Source of the DNA: Clostridium sardiniense | Lineage (GTDB): Bacteria > Bacillota > Clostridia > Clostridiales > Clostridiaceae | Assembly: GCF_016907995.1 (NCBI RefSeq) | Contig: NZ_JAFBDA010000032.1 | Location: 1 to 37,665 of the forward strand | Direction: 5' to 3' | DNA length: 37,665 nt | Shown: one piece after another, positions 16,399 through 24,517 of the stretch | How the letters are laid out: each line of letters opens with the position of its first letter | How positions within the stretch are numbered: the first letter of the stretch is position 1 | The notes under the pieces: model-generated | The model's database searches: none | Told to the model about the DNA's origin: nothing | Seen by the model: the letters and a program-made list of their open reading frames with translations, nothing else | Program-made: the position numbers and the translations under genes

Positions 16399-16899
16399 AT
16401 GAATGAAAAAAAACAAGTGAATTTAAATACTAAACAAGGTTTTGATGCTATGAGAATTGTAAATAAGCTAGGTGTTAAAGATCAAATATTAGATGTTATA
16501 GATATAATGAAAAATGCTGAAAGAAAACAGGGCCTTTTATATCAAGAAATAATCGGATACGTTACAGATGAATTAGGTGCTGAAAAGGTTAAGGAACTAA
16601 GAGAAGAAGAAAATGGATTAGGGGTTTATATATTAGATCAATATAAAAAGCACCCTGAAATTAAAGATCAAATGGATTCTTTAGATTCAAAAAAAGAAAA
16701 AGAAATATTAAATGTTATATTTACTATTGTTATTGAACGAATTTCACAAGCTGAAAAAGAATTATATAAATTCTTGGCTAATGTTTACAACATTAAACCT
16801 AAAGAAATCGAAGAGCAAGGGTTTGATGAAACAATACATTTAATCTATGGAATTATCACAAGTGAAACTTTCCAAAAACTTTTTACATTAACAGCTTAG
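16399..16899 (+). CDS. Tail assembly chaperone (gpG-type)
   Basis: The 166-residue acidic helical protein starts at ATG 16399 after AGAAAGGAG. It lies between the tail tube and tape measure genes, the invariant place of the gpG chaperone. Its frame can switch by -1 near the end to give a longer gpGT-type protein. Together the two forms bind the tape measure and control tail length. Confidence 0.8.
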   Translation: MNEKKQVNLNTKQGFDAMRIVNKLGVKDQILDVIDIMKNAERKQGLLYQEIIGYVTDELGAEKVKELREEENGLGVYILDQYKKHPEIKDQMDSLDSKKEKEILNVIFTIVIERISQAEKELYKFLANVYNIKPKEIEEQGFDETIHLIYGIITSETFQKLFTLTA

Positions 16900-17219
16900 T
16901 TGAAAAACAAGGCTGTAATTTAATTGGAATATTATTTAAATTTAATTCTTTTCAATATATTTCAGAATTAAATTTGGATGATTCAATAGACATTATTGTT
17001 GATATTGTAGATCAATATCTCGAAGAAAGAACATTTAAAACCTACCTAGCAAATAATACTTTTACTGATGAAAGAGTCAGTTATGAACAATACAAAGAGA
17101 TTATTGGAATTAATGTTAAAAAGAAAGCTAAAAAAATTGATATAGATGAACGTAGAAAACATGTTAAAAATAATTTAATGGCTATTCATAGACAAAAACT
17201 GAAAGGAGGGAATAACTAA
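16884..17219 (+). CDS. Tail chaperone extension (gpT-type), made by -1 frameshift from 16399
   Basis: The -1 frame opens after a TGA at 16863 and reads on without a stop to 17219, adding about 111 residues (YINSLVEKQGCN... to KLKGGNN). Slipping must occur between 16866 and 16897; the run CCAAAAACTTTTTAC (16872-16886) is the only likely place, with C-CAA-AAA or the TTT run as sites, neither canonical. The fusion would have about 273 residues. The first in-frame TTG, at 16974, has no ribosome site, which also supports frameshifting. This matches gpGT in lambda-like phages. Confidence 0.8.
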   Translation, partial: YINSLVEKQGCNLIGILFKFNSFQYISELNLDDSIDIIVDIVDQYLEERTFKTYLANNTFTDERVSYEQYKEIIGINVKKKAKKIDIDERRKHVKNNLMAIHRQKLKGGNN

Positions 17220-19756
17220 TGGCAGATGTTTTAAAATTAGGAGGTAGTTTTGATTTAAATGTAAATGATGTTGTAGGTGAATTAGATAAATTAGATAAAA
17301 AATTTAATGAAACCTCAAAAGCATCTAAGTCAACCGCAACTGATGTTAAAGGATATGGATCATCTTTAGATTCTTTAAAGATTAAACAAGCTGAATTATC
17401 TAATAAATTAAAAACTCAGACGATGAATTTACAACAACTATCTGCAAAGTTTAAAGAAACTAATAGCAGCTTATTAGTTTTAAAAAGGAGTAATGGTGAG
17501 TTAGAGCAACGTATTCAAAAAACTAATAATGAATTAAATGATGCTGTAAGGAAGTATGGAAGTAATTCTAATGAAGCTAAAGAATTAAGGGCAAAATTAG
17601 AGACATTAAGACAAGAGTATGAAAATAATTCCAAAGCTATTGATTCAAATATTCAAAAGCTTGAAAGTTATTCTCTTAAAATGGATAGTGCTGAAAATAA
17701 TATACAGAGAACTCGACTATCAATTCAGCAAAATAACGAAGCTATTAGCAATACTGGTGGGACATTTGATAGAATTAGTGGAAAATTAAATGATTTTTCG
17801 AATAAATTAAGTGGACTAGGAACTAAATTATTTGTAGGAGCTACTCTCCCAATTATTGGAGTGGGTACTGCAAGTTTTAAAACTGCATCAGACTTAAATG
17901 AAAATATGAATAAAGCTGAAGTTGTATTTGATAAAAATGCAGATGCAGTTAAAAAATGGTCTGAAACTTCCTTAGATGCTATGGGTATGAGTCAAAGCAG
18001 TGCATTAGAAATGGCTTCACATTTTGGAGATATGTCAGTTTCAATGGGATTAACAAATGATCAAACTATGAAATATTCAGAAAGTTTAACTCAATTAGCA
18101 GCTGATTTGGCTTCGTTTAAAAATATAAGTATTGATCAAGCCAGCACTGCTTTAACCGGTGTTTATACTGGTGAAACTGAAGCTCTAAAAGGTTTGGGGG
18201 TTGTAATGACTCAAACTAATCTACAACAATTTGCACAAAGTCAGGGTATTAAAAAGAAAATTCAGGATATGACACAAGCGGAGCAGGTACAACTTAGATA
18301 TAACTATGTAATGTCAAAAACTAAGGATGCTCAAGGTGACTTTTCTAGAACTGGAGATCAAGCTGCGAATGCTAGTCGTAAATTTCATGAATCTTTAAGT
18401 CAACTTATGGCTGTAATAGGAAATAATCTTTTACCTATATTTACTCCATTTATAAATAAAGCAAATGAATTGATAGTAAAATTTTCTCAGATGAGTCCAG
18501 CTACACAAAAAATTATAATTTCAATTGCTGGATTTATAGCAGTATTAGGACCAGCTTTTATTTTTTTAGGTAAATTTGTAGGTGGAATAAATAAAAGTAT
18601 TACTGCGTTAGTCAAATTCCCAGGTCAAGTAAAAAAAGGTATTGATGGAGTAAAAAACTTTGGAAAAGGTGTAAAAGATGGTACTAATTTAATAGGTAAA
18701 TTTGGTAGGGGTTTGATTAGTTGTGTTAAAAGCATAGGAAATTTTACATTATCTCTAATTAAAGCTACTGTTAAAGGAATAGGTAATTTTATTAAAGGAA
18801 TTGGTAAATGTATATTAGCTATTGGAAAATTCACATTATCTTTAATAAAAAATACTGCTATAGCTATAAAAAATGGTGCCGTATGGTTGGCTAATAAAAT
18901 TAAATTATTAGCTTATAAAACAGCTCAATTAGCAGTAACTGCCGCAACAAAAGCAATGACTTTAGCACAAAAAGCTTTAAACTTAGCTATGCGTATGAAT
19001 CCAATAGGCTTAGTAATAACTATTCTTTTGGCTTTAGCTGCTGTATTTGTAACACTTTATAATAAATGTGAGTGGTTTAGAGATGGAGTTAACCAAGTTT
19101 GGAGCTTTATAAAAGGTCTATTTAGTGGATTTTCAAATTTCTTAAAAGGAGTATTTTCAACTGATTGGACACAATCCTTTGGGGCATTTGGGAATATTAT
19201 AAATGCTTTCATGCATAATGTACAAAATGTATGGGATTCTATTAAAAGAATTTTTGGAGGAATTATTGATTTTATAGCTGGAGTATTCCAAGCTGACTGG
19301 AGCAGAGCATGGGAAGGAGTAAAAAATATATTTGGTGGAATTATGGATGGATTAGGTGCAGTCATGAAAGCTCCATTAAATGGAGTTATTGGACTTATAA
19401 ATATGGCTATCGATGGAATAAATTCTATTAGTTTCACTGCTCCAAGTTGGATTCCGTTTGTTGGTGGACAACATTTCGGAGTAAATCTTCCTAAAATAAA
19501 CTATTTATATAAAGGTGGTATTTTTACACAACCCACGTTATTAGGTCCAAATACAGTTGTAGGTGATAAATATAAAGGTCAAGGCTCTAACCCTGAAGCT
19601 GTAATCCCATTAGATAAACTTTGGGAGAAGTTAGATGCAATTGCTAATAGGCCAATTAAATTAATTGCTGATGGACGTGAGTTCGCTTTAATAGTAGCCA
19701 AACATCAAAAAACTATTGATGGATATAACGATGGAAGAACTGTAATTACTAGATAG
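17219..19756 (+). CDS. Tail tape measure protein
   Basis: This 845-residue protein starts at ATG 17219, overlapping the chaperone stop (TAATG) after AAAGGAGGG. A long coiled coil fills the first 190 residues, then a TP901-type core (SETSLDAMGMSQSSALEMAS and LAADLASFKNISIDQASTAL). Hydrophobic segments near 430-455 and 592-615 could enter the membrane during DNA ejection. Its length sets tail length. The C-terminal part (WIPFVGGQHFGVNLP, then GGIFTQPTLLGPN) is a typical tape measure end. Confidence 0.95.
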   Translation: MADVLKLGGSFDLNVNDVVGELDKLDKKFNETSKASKSTATDVKGYGSSLDSLKIKQAELSNKLKTQTMNLQQLSAKFKETNSSLLVLKRSNGELEQRIQKTNNELNDAVRKYGSNSNEAKELRAKLETLRQEYENNSKAIDSNIQKLESYSLKMDSAENNIQRTRLSIQQNNEAISNTGGTFDRISGKLNDFSNKLSGLGTKLFVGATLPIIGVGTASFKTASDLNENMNKAEVVFDKNADAVKKWSETSLDAMGMSQSSALEMASHFGDMSVSMGLTNDQTMKYSESLTQLAADLASFKNISIDQASTALTGVYTGETEALKGLGVVMTQTNLQQFAQSQGIKKKIQDMTQAEQVQLRYNYVMSKTKDAQGDFSRTGDQAANASRKFHESLSQLMAVIGNNLLPIFTPFINKANELIVKFSQMSPATQKIIISIAGFIAVLGPAFIFLGKFVGGINKSITALVKFPGQVKKGIDGVKNFGKGVKDGTNLIGKFGRGLISCVKSIGNFTLSLIKATVKGIGNFIKGIGKCILAIGKFTLSLIKNTAIAIKNGAVWLANKIKLLAYKTAQLAVTAATKAMTLAQKALNLAMRMNPIGLVITILLALAAVFVTLYNKCEWFRDGVNQVWSFIKGLFSGFSNFLKGVFSTDWTQSFGAFGNIINAFMHNVQNVWDSIKRIFGGIIDFIAGVFQADWSRAWEGVKNIFGGIMDGLGAVMKAPLNGVIGLINMAIDGINSISFTAPSWIPFVGGQHFGVNLPKINYLYKGGIFTQPTLLGPNTVVGDKYKGQGSNPEAVIPLDKLWEKLDAIANRPIKLIADGREFALIVAKHQKTIDGYNDGRTVITR

Positions 19757-19766
19757 GAGTGTGTAT

Positions 19767-20474
19767 ATGGAAGATTATGAATTAATTTTTAATAACAAAA
19801 ATTGTTATAGAGATTTAAATATTTGTATAGCTGAGTACCCTTCTATTCCTCAAACCAATGAAGATACTGAAGATGTTGAAGTTGAAGGAATGAATGGAAA
19901 GTTAATTATAAAAAAGGGTACTTTTCCAGATAAGGAGATACCTTTTACATTCTCAATGATCCATTTAGATAACTTTTGGAGAAGGATTGATTTCATTAAC
20001 GAATGGCTAGATGATATTAAAGATAAAAGGTTATTTTATGGTAGAACTGATAAATGTTATATAGTAAAAAATTTAACTAAAGGTGATATAGAAAGAGAAG
20101 TTAAAGAAAACGGAACTTTTAATGTAACCTTTTTGGTAGAAGGCCTTTTATCTGATCCTGAAGAAACTGAAATAGAAATTACTAACAACTTTAGTTTAGA
20201 GTACTTAGGAACAGAAAAGGAACTTCCTATCTTAGAAATTGAAGCCAGTGGAAACATACAAATTCAATTTAATGATGCAAATATACAAATTAATAATGTA
20301 AATGGTTTTGTAAAAATAAATAGTAAATTAAAACAATTCTTAAATAAAGATTTAACAAGTAAAGATATGGATAGTTTAGGATCATTCCCGATTTTAATAC
20401 CAGGAACAAATACTATTAATTGGACTGGTAATATATCGAGCATGATCCTTAAATTTTCACAAAAATATAGATAG
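19767..20474 (+). CDS. Distal tail protein (Dit)
   Basis: ATG 19767 lies seven bases after TAGGAG, giving 235 residues; GTG 19761 is less likely. The N-terminal belt (ELIFNNKNCYRDLNICIAEYP), FPDKEIPFTFSM and the galectin-like C-terminal half (LEIEASGNIQIQFNDANIQI) match siphophage Dit proteins, which form the hexameric hub below the tail tube. It lies between tape measure and Tal as expected. Confidence 0.85.
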   Translation: MEDYELIFNNKNCYRDLNICIAEYPSIPQTNEDTEDVEVEGMNGKLIIKKGTFPDKEIPFTFSMIHLDNFWRRIDFINEWLDDIKDKRLFYGRTDKCYIVKNLTKGDIEREVKENGTFNVTFLVEGLLSDPEETEIEITNNFSLEYLGTEKELPILEIEASGNIQIQFNDANIQINNVNGFVKINSKLKQFLNKDLTSKDMDSLGSFPILIPGTNTINWTGNISSMILKFSQKYR

Positions 20475-20487
20475 GAGGGATATACAC

Positions 20488-22746
20488 TTGGAAATTAAAA
20501 ATGATATGAAAATAGGTATATTTTCACCTAAATCCACAAGAAATGAGGTATTGAGTTCCAACGGTCATGTATTAGATAATATTTGTATTGAATGTAAGGT
20601 AACTGAAAACCCATTCACAGGAAATTATATTTTAGATGGTATTTTTCTACAAGATAATAATTTATCTAATAAAATTATTGAAGAATCTATTTTAAAGGTA
20701 AAGTTGGATTATGGATATGAAGTATTTAGAATTAATAAATTAGATCCAACGACTAGAGATATTACTGTAGTTGCTAGACAAATAACTATTTCTGAAACAT
20801 TAAACCTTTGGCTAGAAGATGTAAGGCCAACTAAAATCAATGGTGCTACTGCATTAAATTATATATATAATAATTCTACTGGAACAAAAGAAATATTTGT
20901 TAACTCTAATATTGAAAATGAATCAACTGCTTACTATCCCAAAATGAACATGTATAAAGCTATTCATGATTGTGACCAATCTTTTATAAATAGATGGGGT
21001 GGTGAATTCCTAAGAAGGGGATATAATTTATCTATTTTAACCCATGTTGGTTCAGACCACGGAGTAACTATCAGAGAGGGTAAAAACCTACTAGGATTCA
21101 ATGGAAGTACTAATACTGATGGATTAACTACAAGAGCACAAGGACAAGGTTACAATGGACTATATGGCGATTATATAGATAGTCCTTTAATTAATAATTA
21201 CGCTAGAGTATATACAAACATATTTAATTATGATGACGTTAAAATAAGGACAGATGAAGATCCTGAAGGATTTAACACTGAAGAAGAAGCTAAAGCTGAA
21301 TTAAATAAAAGAATTAAAGCTGAATTTAGTGAAAATCATATAGATGAGCTTTTAGCAACTTATGATATTAATTTTGTCTTATTAGAACAAACGGAAGAAT
21401 ATAAAAATTATATTCAAGCTGAAAGAGTTTTACCAGGTGATACAGTCAGAGTTCATATCGATTCATTAAATATTGATATTAAAGTTCGTATGTTAGAAAG
21501 AATATTTAATGTATTAACACAACGACCCGATAGTACTACATTGACTAATATGCCTGAAAAAACTGGAATGGGTATAGATGCTAATAAAATACTTCAAGAT
21601 ATTAAAAATAAATTAATGGATAGTGGAAATAATAATGTATCTGAATATATAAATGCTATGATAAATTCAGGAATCTCAGATAGTTATGTGTTAGTAAGAC
21701 AAAATGAAATATTGATAATGGATACTAAAGATATAAATACCGCCATTAACGTTTGGCGTTGGAATAAAGGTGGATTGGCTCATAGTTCCACTGGGTATTA
21801 TGGAAAGTATACTATAGGATTAACACAAGATGGAGTATTTAATGCTAGCTTGATAAAAACAGGTGAGTTAAATGCCGATTTAATTCAAACTGGAATACTT
21901 ACGGCAATATTAATTCAAAGCTTAGATGGTGGCTGTTCAATAAATCTCGAAACTGGAGAGGTTAATTTTAATAAAGGGATTATACGGGGTAAAAATTGTA
22001 GTTTTAATTTAAATACAGGTGAATTAATAAGTTACTATGAAAATATAGTTACAGGAGAGCATAAGTGTTCCTTAAAGAATGGGAAACTTAGATCGACTGA
22101 ATATGCTAGAATAAGTGGAAACCAAGGTGTAATACTTACAGAAGAAGATGATAATAATAGAATAGTAGCAAGTATGTTTATTCAATCACTGGCAGTAATG
22201 GGATTCTCTACGGGTTTAACAATTTCAACTCCCATAATGGATATATGGGATAAGGGAGACAAAATGAAGAGCTTTAGAGTCAAATCTAATAGTATTTCTT
22301 TAAATAGCAATTCTACTTCTGTAGAGGGTAATTTTAATGTATATGGTAATAAAAATTGTATTCAAAGAACTAAAGAATTTGGTGATGTTCCTTTTTATGC
22401 CAATGAGGATATTAATTCTTTATTAACTAAAACTGATATTGATAATATATATGAAACAACATTACAGAATACAGGTAAATATAAATGTATAGTTCAAATT
22501 TCTCAAATGATTAGAGAATGTATTAATACGGATTTACCATATATAGTATGGATAACAAAATTTGATTTTGGAGATTACAAAATAACTGGACAATATCCAG
22601 GATATTTTATTATAGAAAGTGATAGACCTATTAAGTTTAAATATAAGCTTGAAGGTAGAAGAAAAGGCTTTGAAGAAATGAATGAAGAGCTTGTATTTAA
22701 AAAAGCATATGAAACTAAGATAAAAAATAAGTCTGTAATCAATTAA
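20488..22746 (+). CDS. Tail-associated protein (Tal), prophage endopeptidase-tail type
   Basis: TTG 20488 follows TAGGAGGG. The first about 370 residues match the gp27-like hub of phage minor structural proteins (ENPFTGNYILDGIF, VVARQITISETLNLWL, TRAQGQGYNGLYG). A linker leads to repeats (NASLIKTGELNADLIQTGIL, LETGEVNFNKG) typical of trimeric tail fibres. It closes the tail tip and carries the rest of the baseplate. No peptidase residues can be picked out with certainty. Confidence 0.85.
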   Translation: MEIKNDMKIGIFSPKSTRNEVLSSNGHVLDNICIECKVTENPFTGNYILDGIFLQDNNLSNKIIEESILKVKLDYGYEVFRINKLDPTTRDITVVARQITISETLNLWLEDVRPTKINGATALNYIYNNSTGTKEIFVNSNIENESTAYYPKMNMYKAIHDCDQSFINRWGGEFLRRGYNLSILTHVGSDHGVTIREGKNLLGFNGSTNTDGLTTRAQGQGYNGLYGDYIDSPLINNYARVYTNIFNYDDVKIRTDEDPEGFNTEEEAKAELNKRIKAEFSENHIDELLATYDINFVLLEQTEEYKNYIQAERVLPGDTVRVHIDSLNIDIKVRMLERIFNVLTQRPDSTTLTNMPEKTGMGIDANKILQDIKNKLMDSGNNNVSEYINAMINSGISDSYVLVRQNEILIMDTKDINTAINVWRWNKGGLAHSSTGYYGKYTIGLTQDGVFNASLIKTGELNADLIQTGILTAILIQSLDGGCSINLETGEVNFNKGIIRGKNCSFNLNTGELISYYENIVTGEHKCSLKNGKLRSTEYARISGNQGVILTEEDDNNRIVASMFIQSLAVMGFSTGLTISTPIMDIWDKGDKMKSFRVKSNSISLNSNSTSVEGNFNVYGNKNCIQRTKEFGDVPFYANEDINSLLTKTDIDNIYETTLQNTGKYKCIVQISQMIRECINTDLPYIVWITKFDFGDYKITGQYPGYFIIESDRPIKFKYKLEGRRKGFEEMNEELVFKKAYETKIKNKSVIN

Positions 22747-22761
22747 CAGGCTTATTTTTTT
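22726..22761 (+). terminator. Intrinsic terminator overlapping the tal stop
   Basis: AATAAGTCTGT (22726-22736) pairs with ACAGGCTTATT (22746-22756; one G-U) and is followed by T6. It includes the last codons and stop of tal. Confidence 0.8.
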
Positions 22762-22783
22762 ATATCCAAGGAGGTGTGATTAA

Positions 22784-24502
22784 TTGTATATTTTACAAAA
22801 GACTATCGATATAGATAGGAATGAAATTACAGAAATTAAAGCTATAGAGCATGATACAAAGACAAGATTTATAAATTTTAAGTTTATTGGTTCTAATAAG
22901 GTTATAGACTTATCTAATTGTAAAGTTAGAATTTATGCTATTAATAGCAAATGTCAAGAAGTATTTAATGATTTAACTATAGTTGATAGTACGAAAGGAA
23001 TAGCTCAATTAGAGCTTACAGATGGATTATTAAGATTAGGCACTACAGAATATCAATTAAAAATAATACCTGTTAATGGCGGTCAATTAAGTTCTAACAT
23101 AATGCGAATTATAGTGGATAAAAATTTAATGTCTGATAATGCAATAGAAAGTTCTAATGAGTATACAGCTTTAGAAAATGCATTAAAAAATATTGATAAT
23201 ATTGATTTAAATATTAAGGATGCAAAAGATAAAGCTAATAATGCCCTAAGCACTGCAAATACTGTAAAAGAAGAAAATAAAAATATAAACAAAAATATAG
23301 ATTATCTAAAAAATAATACTATTAAGAAAACAAACAGATTAGATGATTGTGATTTAGCTCCAAAAAAACTTATGAATTTTGATACAGGAATTCAAGCAGA
23401 TCTTATGTTTTATGTTGATGATAATAGAAACCAACAAGGATTAACGTATGGGCTAGATCATTTTTATATTGGTTTTGATGTTGGAAATAATCAAGGCGAT
23501 ATAGTCAAATATACTAAGAGTGGGGTTAGAGTTGCATCAACTGGGAATATAGGAATAGGCCATGCGGCAGGTTTAGGATTTAGAGAAAGTAATGGAAAGA
23601 TATATGTTGCTAATGGTGGTGGTTCTAATCCAACTCATGTTTATGAAGTAGATTTTAATAATAAAAGAGTTACTAGGGATATAAATTTAGAAAGGTATGG
23701 AACCGCAGCACTATTAGCAATAGATAATGACCATGATAGACTTATTTTGCATACTTCTCCAGGAGGGAATAACGGAAGAATATTATTTAACATAATGGAC
23801 TTCAATGGTAATTCTATAGTTCCACAGTTTGAAATACCTAATCAGGGTATACCACAAGGCTTGGAATACTACAATGGAATTTTATATTATTATACGAATG
23901 ATAAAGTCACTTGTATTAATATAGAAACTCATGAAATAATGGGCCACTTTAGTATAAAGAAAGCTGGAGAAAGTGAAGGTATAACATTAGTAAGAGATGG
24001 AGCTACACCTTACTTGGCTATAGGCTATAATGGAGCTAATAGAATATATTCAATTAGAACAAATGAAGCACAACAGTTTTCAACTCCCAGTATGTTCAAT
24101 CTCATGTACCGTAACGATAATCCTTCTAAGTGTCTTATTCCTAAAATTCTTGCATTTTCTTTGCAAAGAAATCCCGACACTTCATGGGGATTAGCTGATT
24201 GGGGAAATGGAGCAACTAAAAACCTAGGGAATTTATTTAGTGCTATAAATTATACTGATCCTGATGATGAAGTAAGAGCAATCTTAAAAGTTCCATTTAA
24301 AAGTATAGCTTTTATGACAGGTGATGCAGATTGGCAATTAGGGAAAGCAGGTATAGAACCTAGATTAAACTTAGAATCTGATGGAGTAACAATAAGAATC
24401 TGTTTTATAGACAGAAATAATAACTATGTAAAGATAAGAGATTTACCAGCTTATGCAGATGTTAGGTGTCTTCTAATAGGTGGGGTAGATATAAATTATT
24501 AG
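22784..24502 (+). CDS. BppU-type baseplate protein with a beta-propeller-like receptor domain
   Basis: TTG 22784 after AAGGAGGTGTGAT gives 572 residues. Residues 1-115 are BppU N-terminal like (FINFKFIGSNKVIDLSNCKV, IAQLELTDGLLRLG). A coiled coil covers about 125-185. The rest has repeating blades (GKIYVANGGGSNPTHVYEVD, DRLILHTSPGGNNGRILF, GILYYYTNDKVTCINIET) suggesting a beta-propeller that binds the cell surface. It would extend the baseplate toward the host wall. The BppU part is confident; the propeller is by repeat pattern. Confidence 0.8.
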   Translation: MYILQKTIDIDRNEITEIKAIEHDTKTRFINFKFIGSNKVIDLSNCKVRIYAINSKCQEVFNDLTIVDSTKGIAQLELTDGLLRLGTTEYQLKIIPVNGGQLSSNIMRIIVDKNLMSDNAIESSNEYTALENALKNIDNIDLNIKDAKDKANNALSTANTVKEENKNINKNIDYLKNNTIKKTNRLDDCDLAPKKLMNFDTGIQADLMFYVDDNRNQQGLTYGLDHFYIGFDVGNNQGDIVKYTKSGVRVASTGNIGIGHAAGLGFRESNGKIYVANGGGSNPTHVYEVDFNNKRVTRDINLERYGTAALLAIDNDHDRLILHTSPGGNNGRILFNIMDFNGNSIVPQFEIPNQGIPQGLEYYNGILYYYTNDKVTCINIETHEIMGHFSIKKAGESEGITLVRDGATPYLAIGYNGANRIYSIRTNEAQQFSTPSMFNLMYRNDNPSKCLIPKILAFSLQRNPDTSWGLADWGNGATKNLGNLFSAINYTDPDDEVRAILKVPFKSIAFMTGDADWQLGKAGIEPRLNLESDGVTIRICFIDRNNNYVKIRDLPAYADVRCLLIGGVDINY

Positions 24503-24517
24503 AAAGGAGCTTGATAC

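Noticed and set aside
18625..19437. Open minus-strand frames opposite the tape measure gene.
   Set aside because: No ribosome sites or family features; they mirror codon bias of the real gene.
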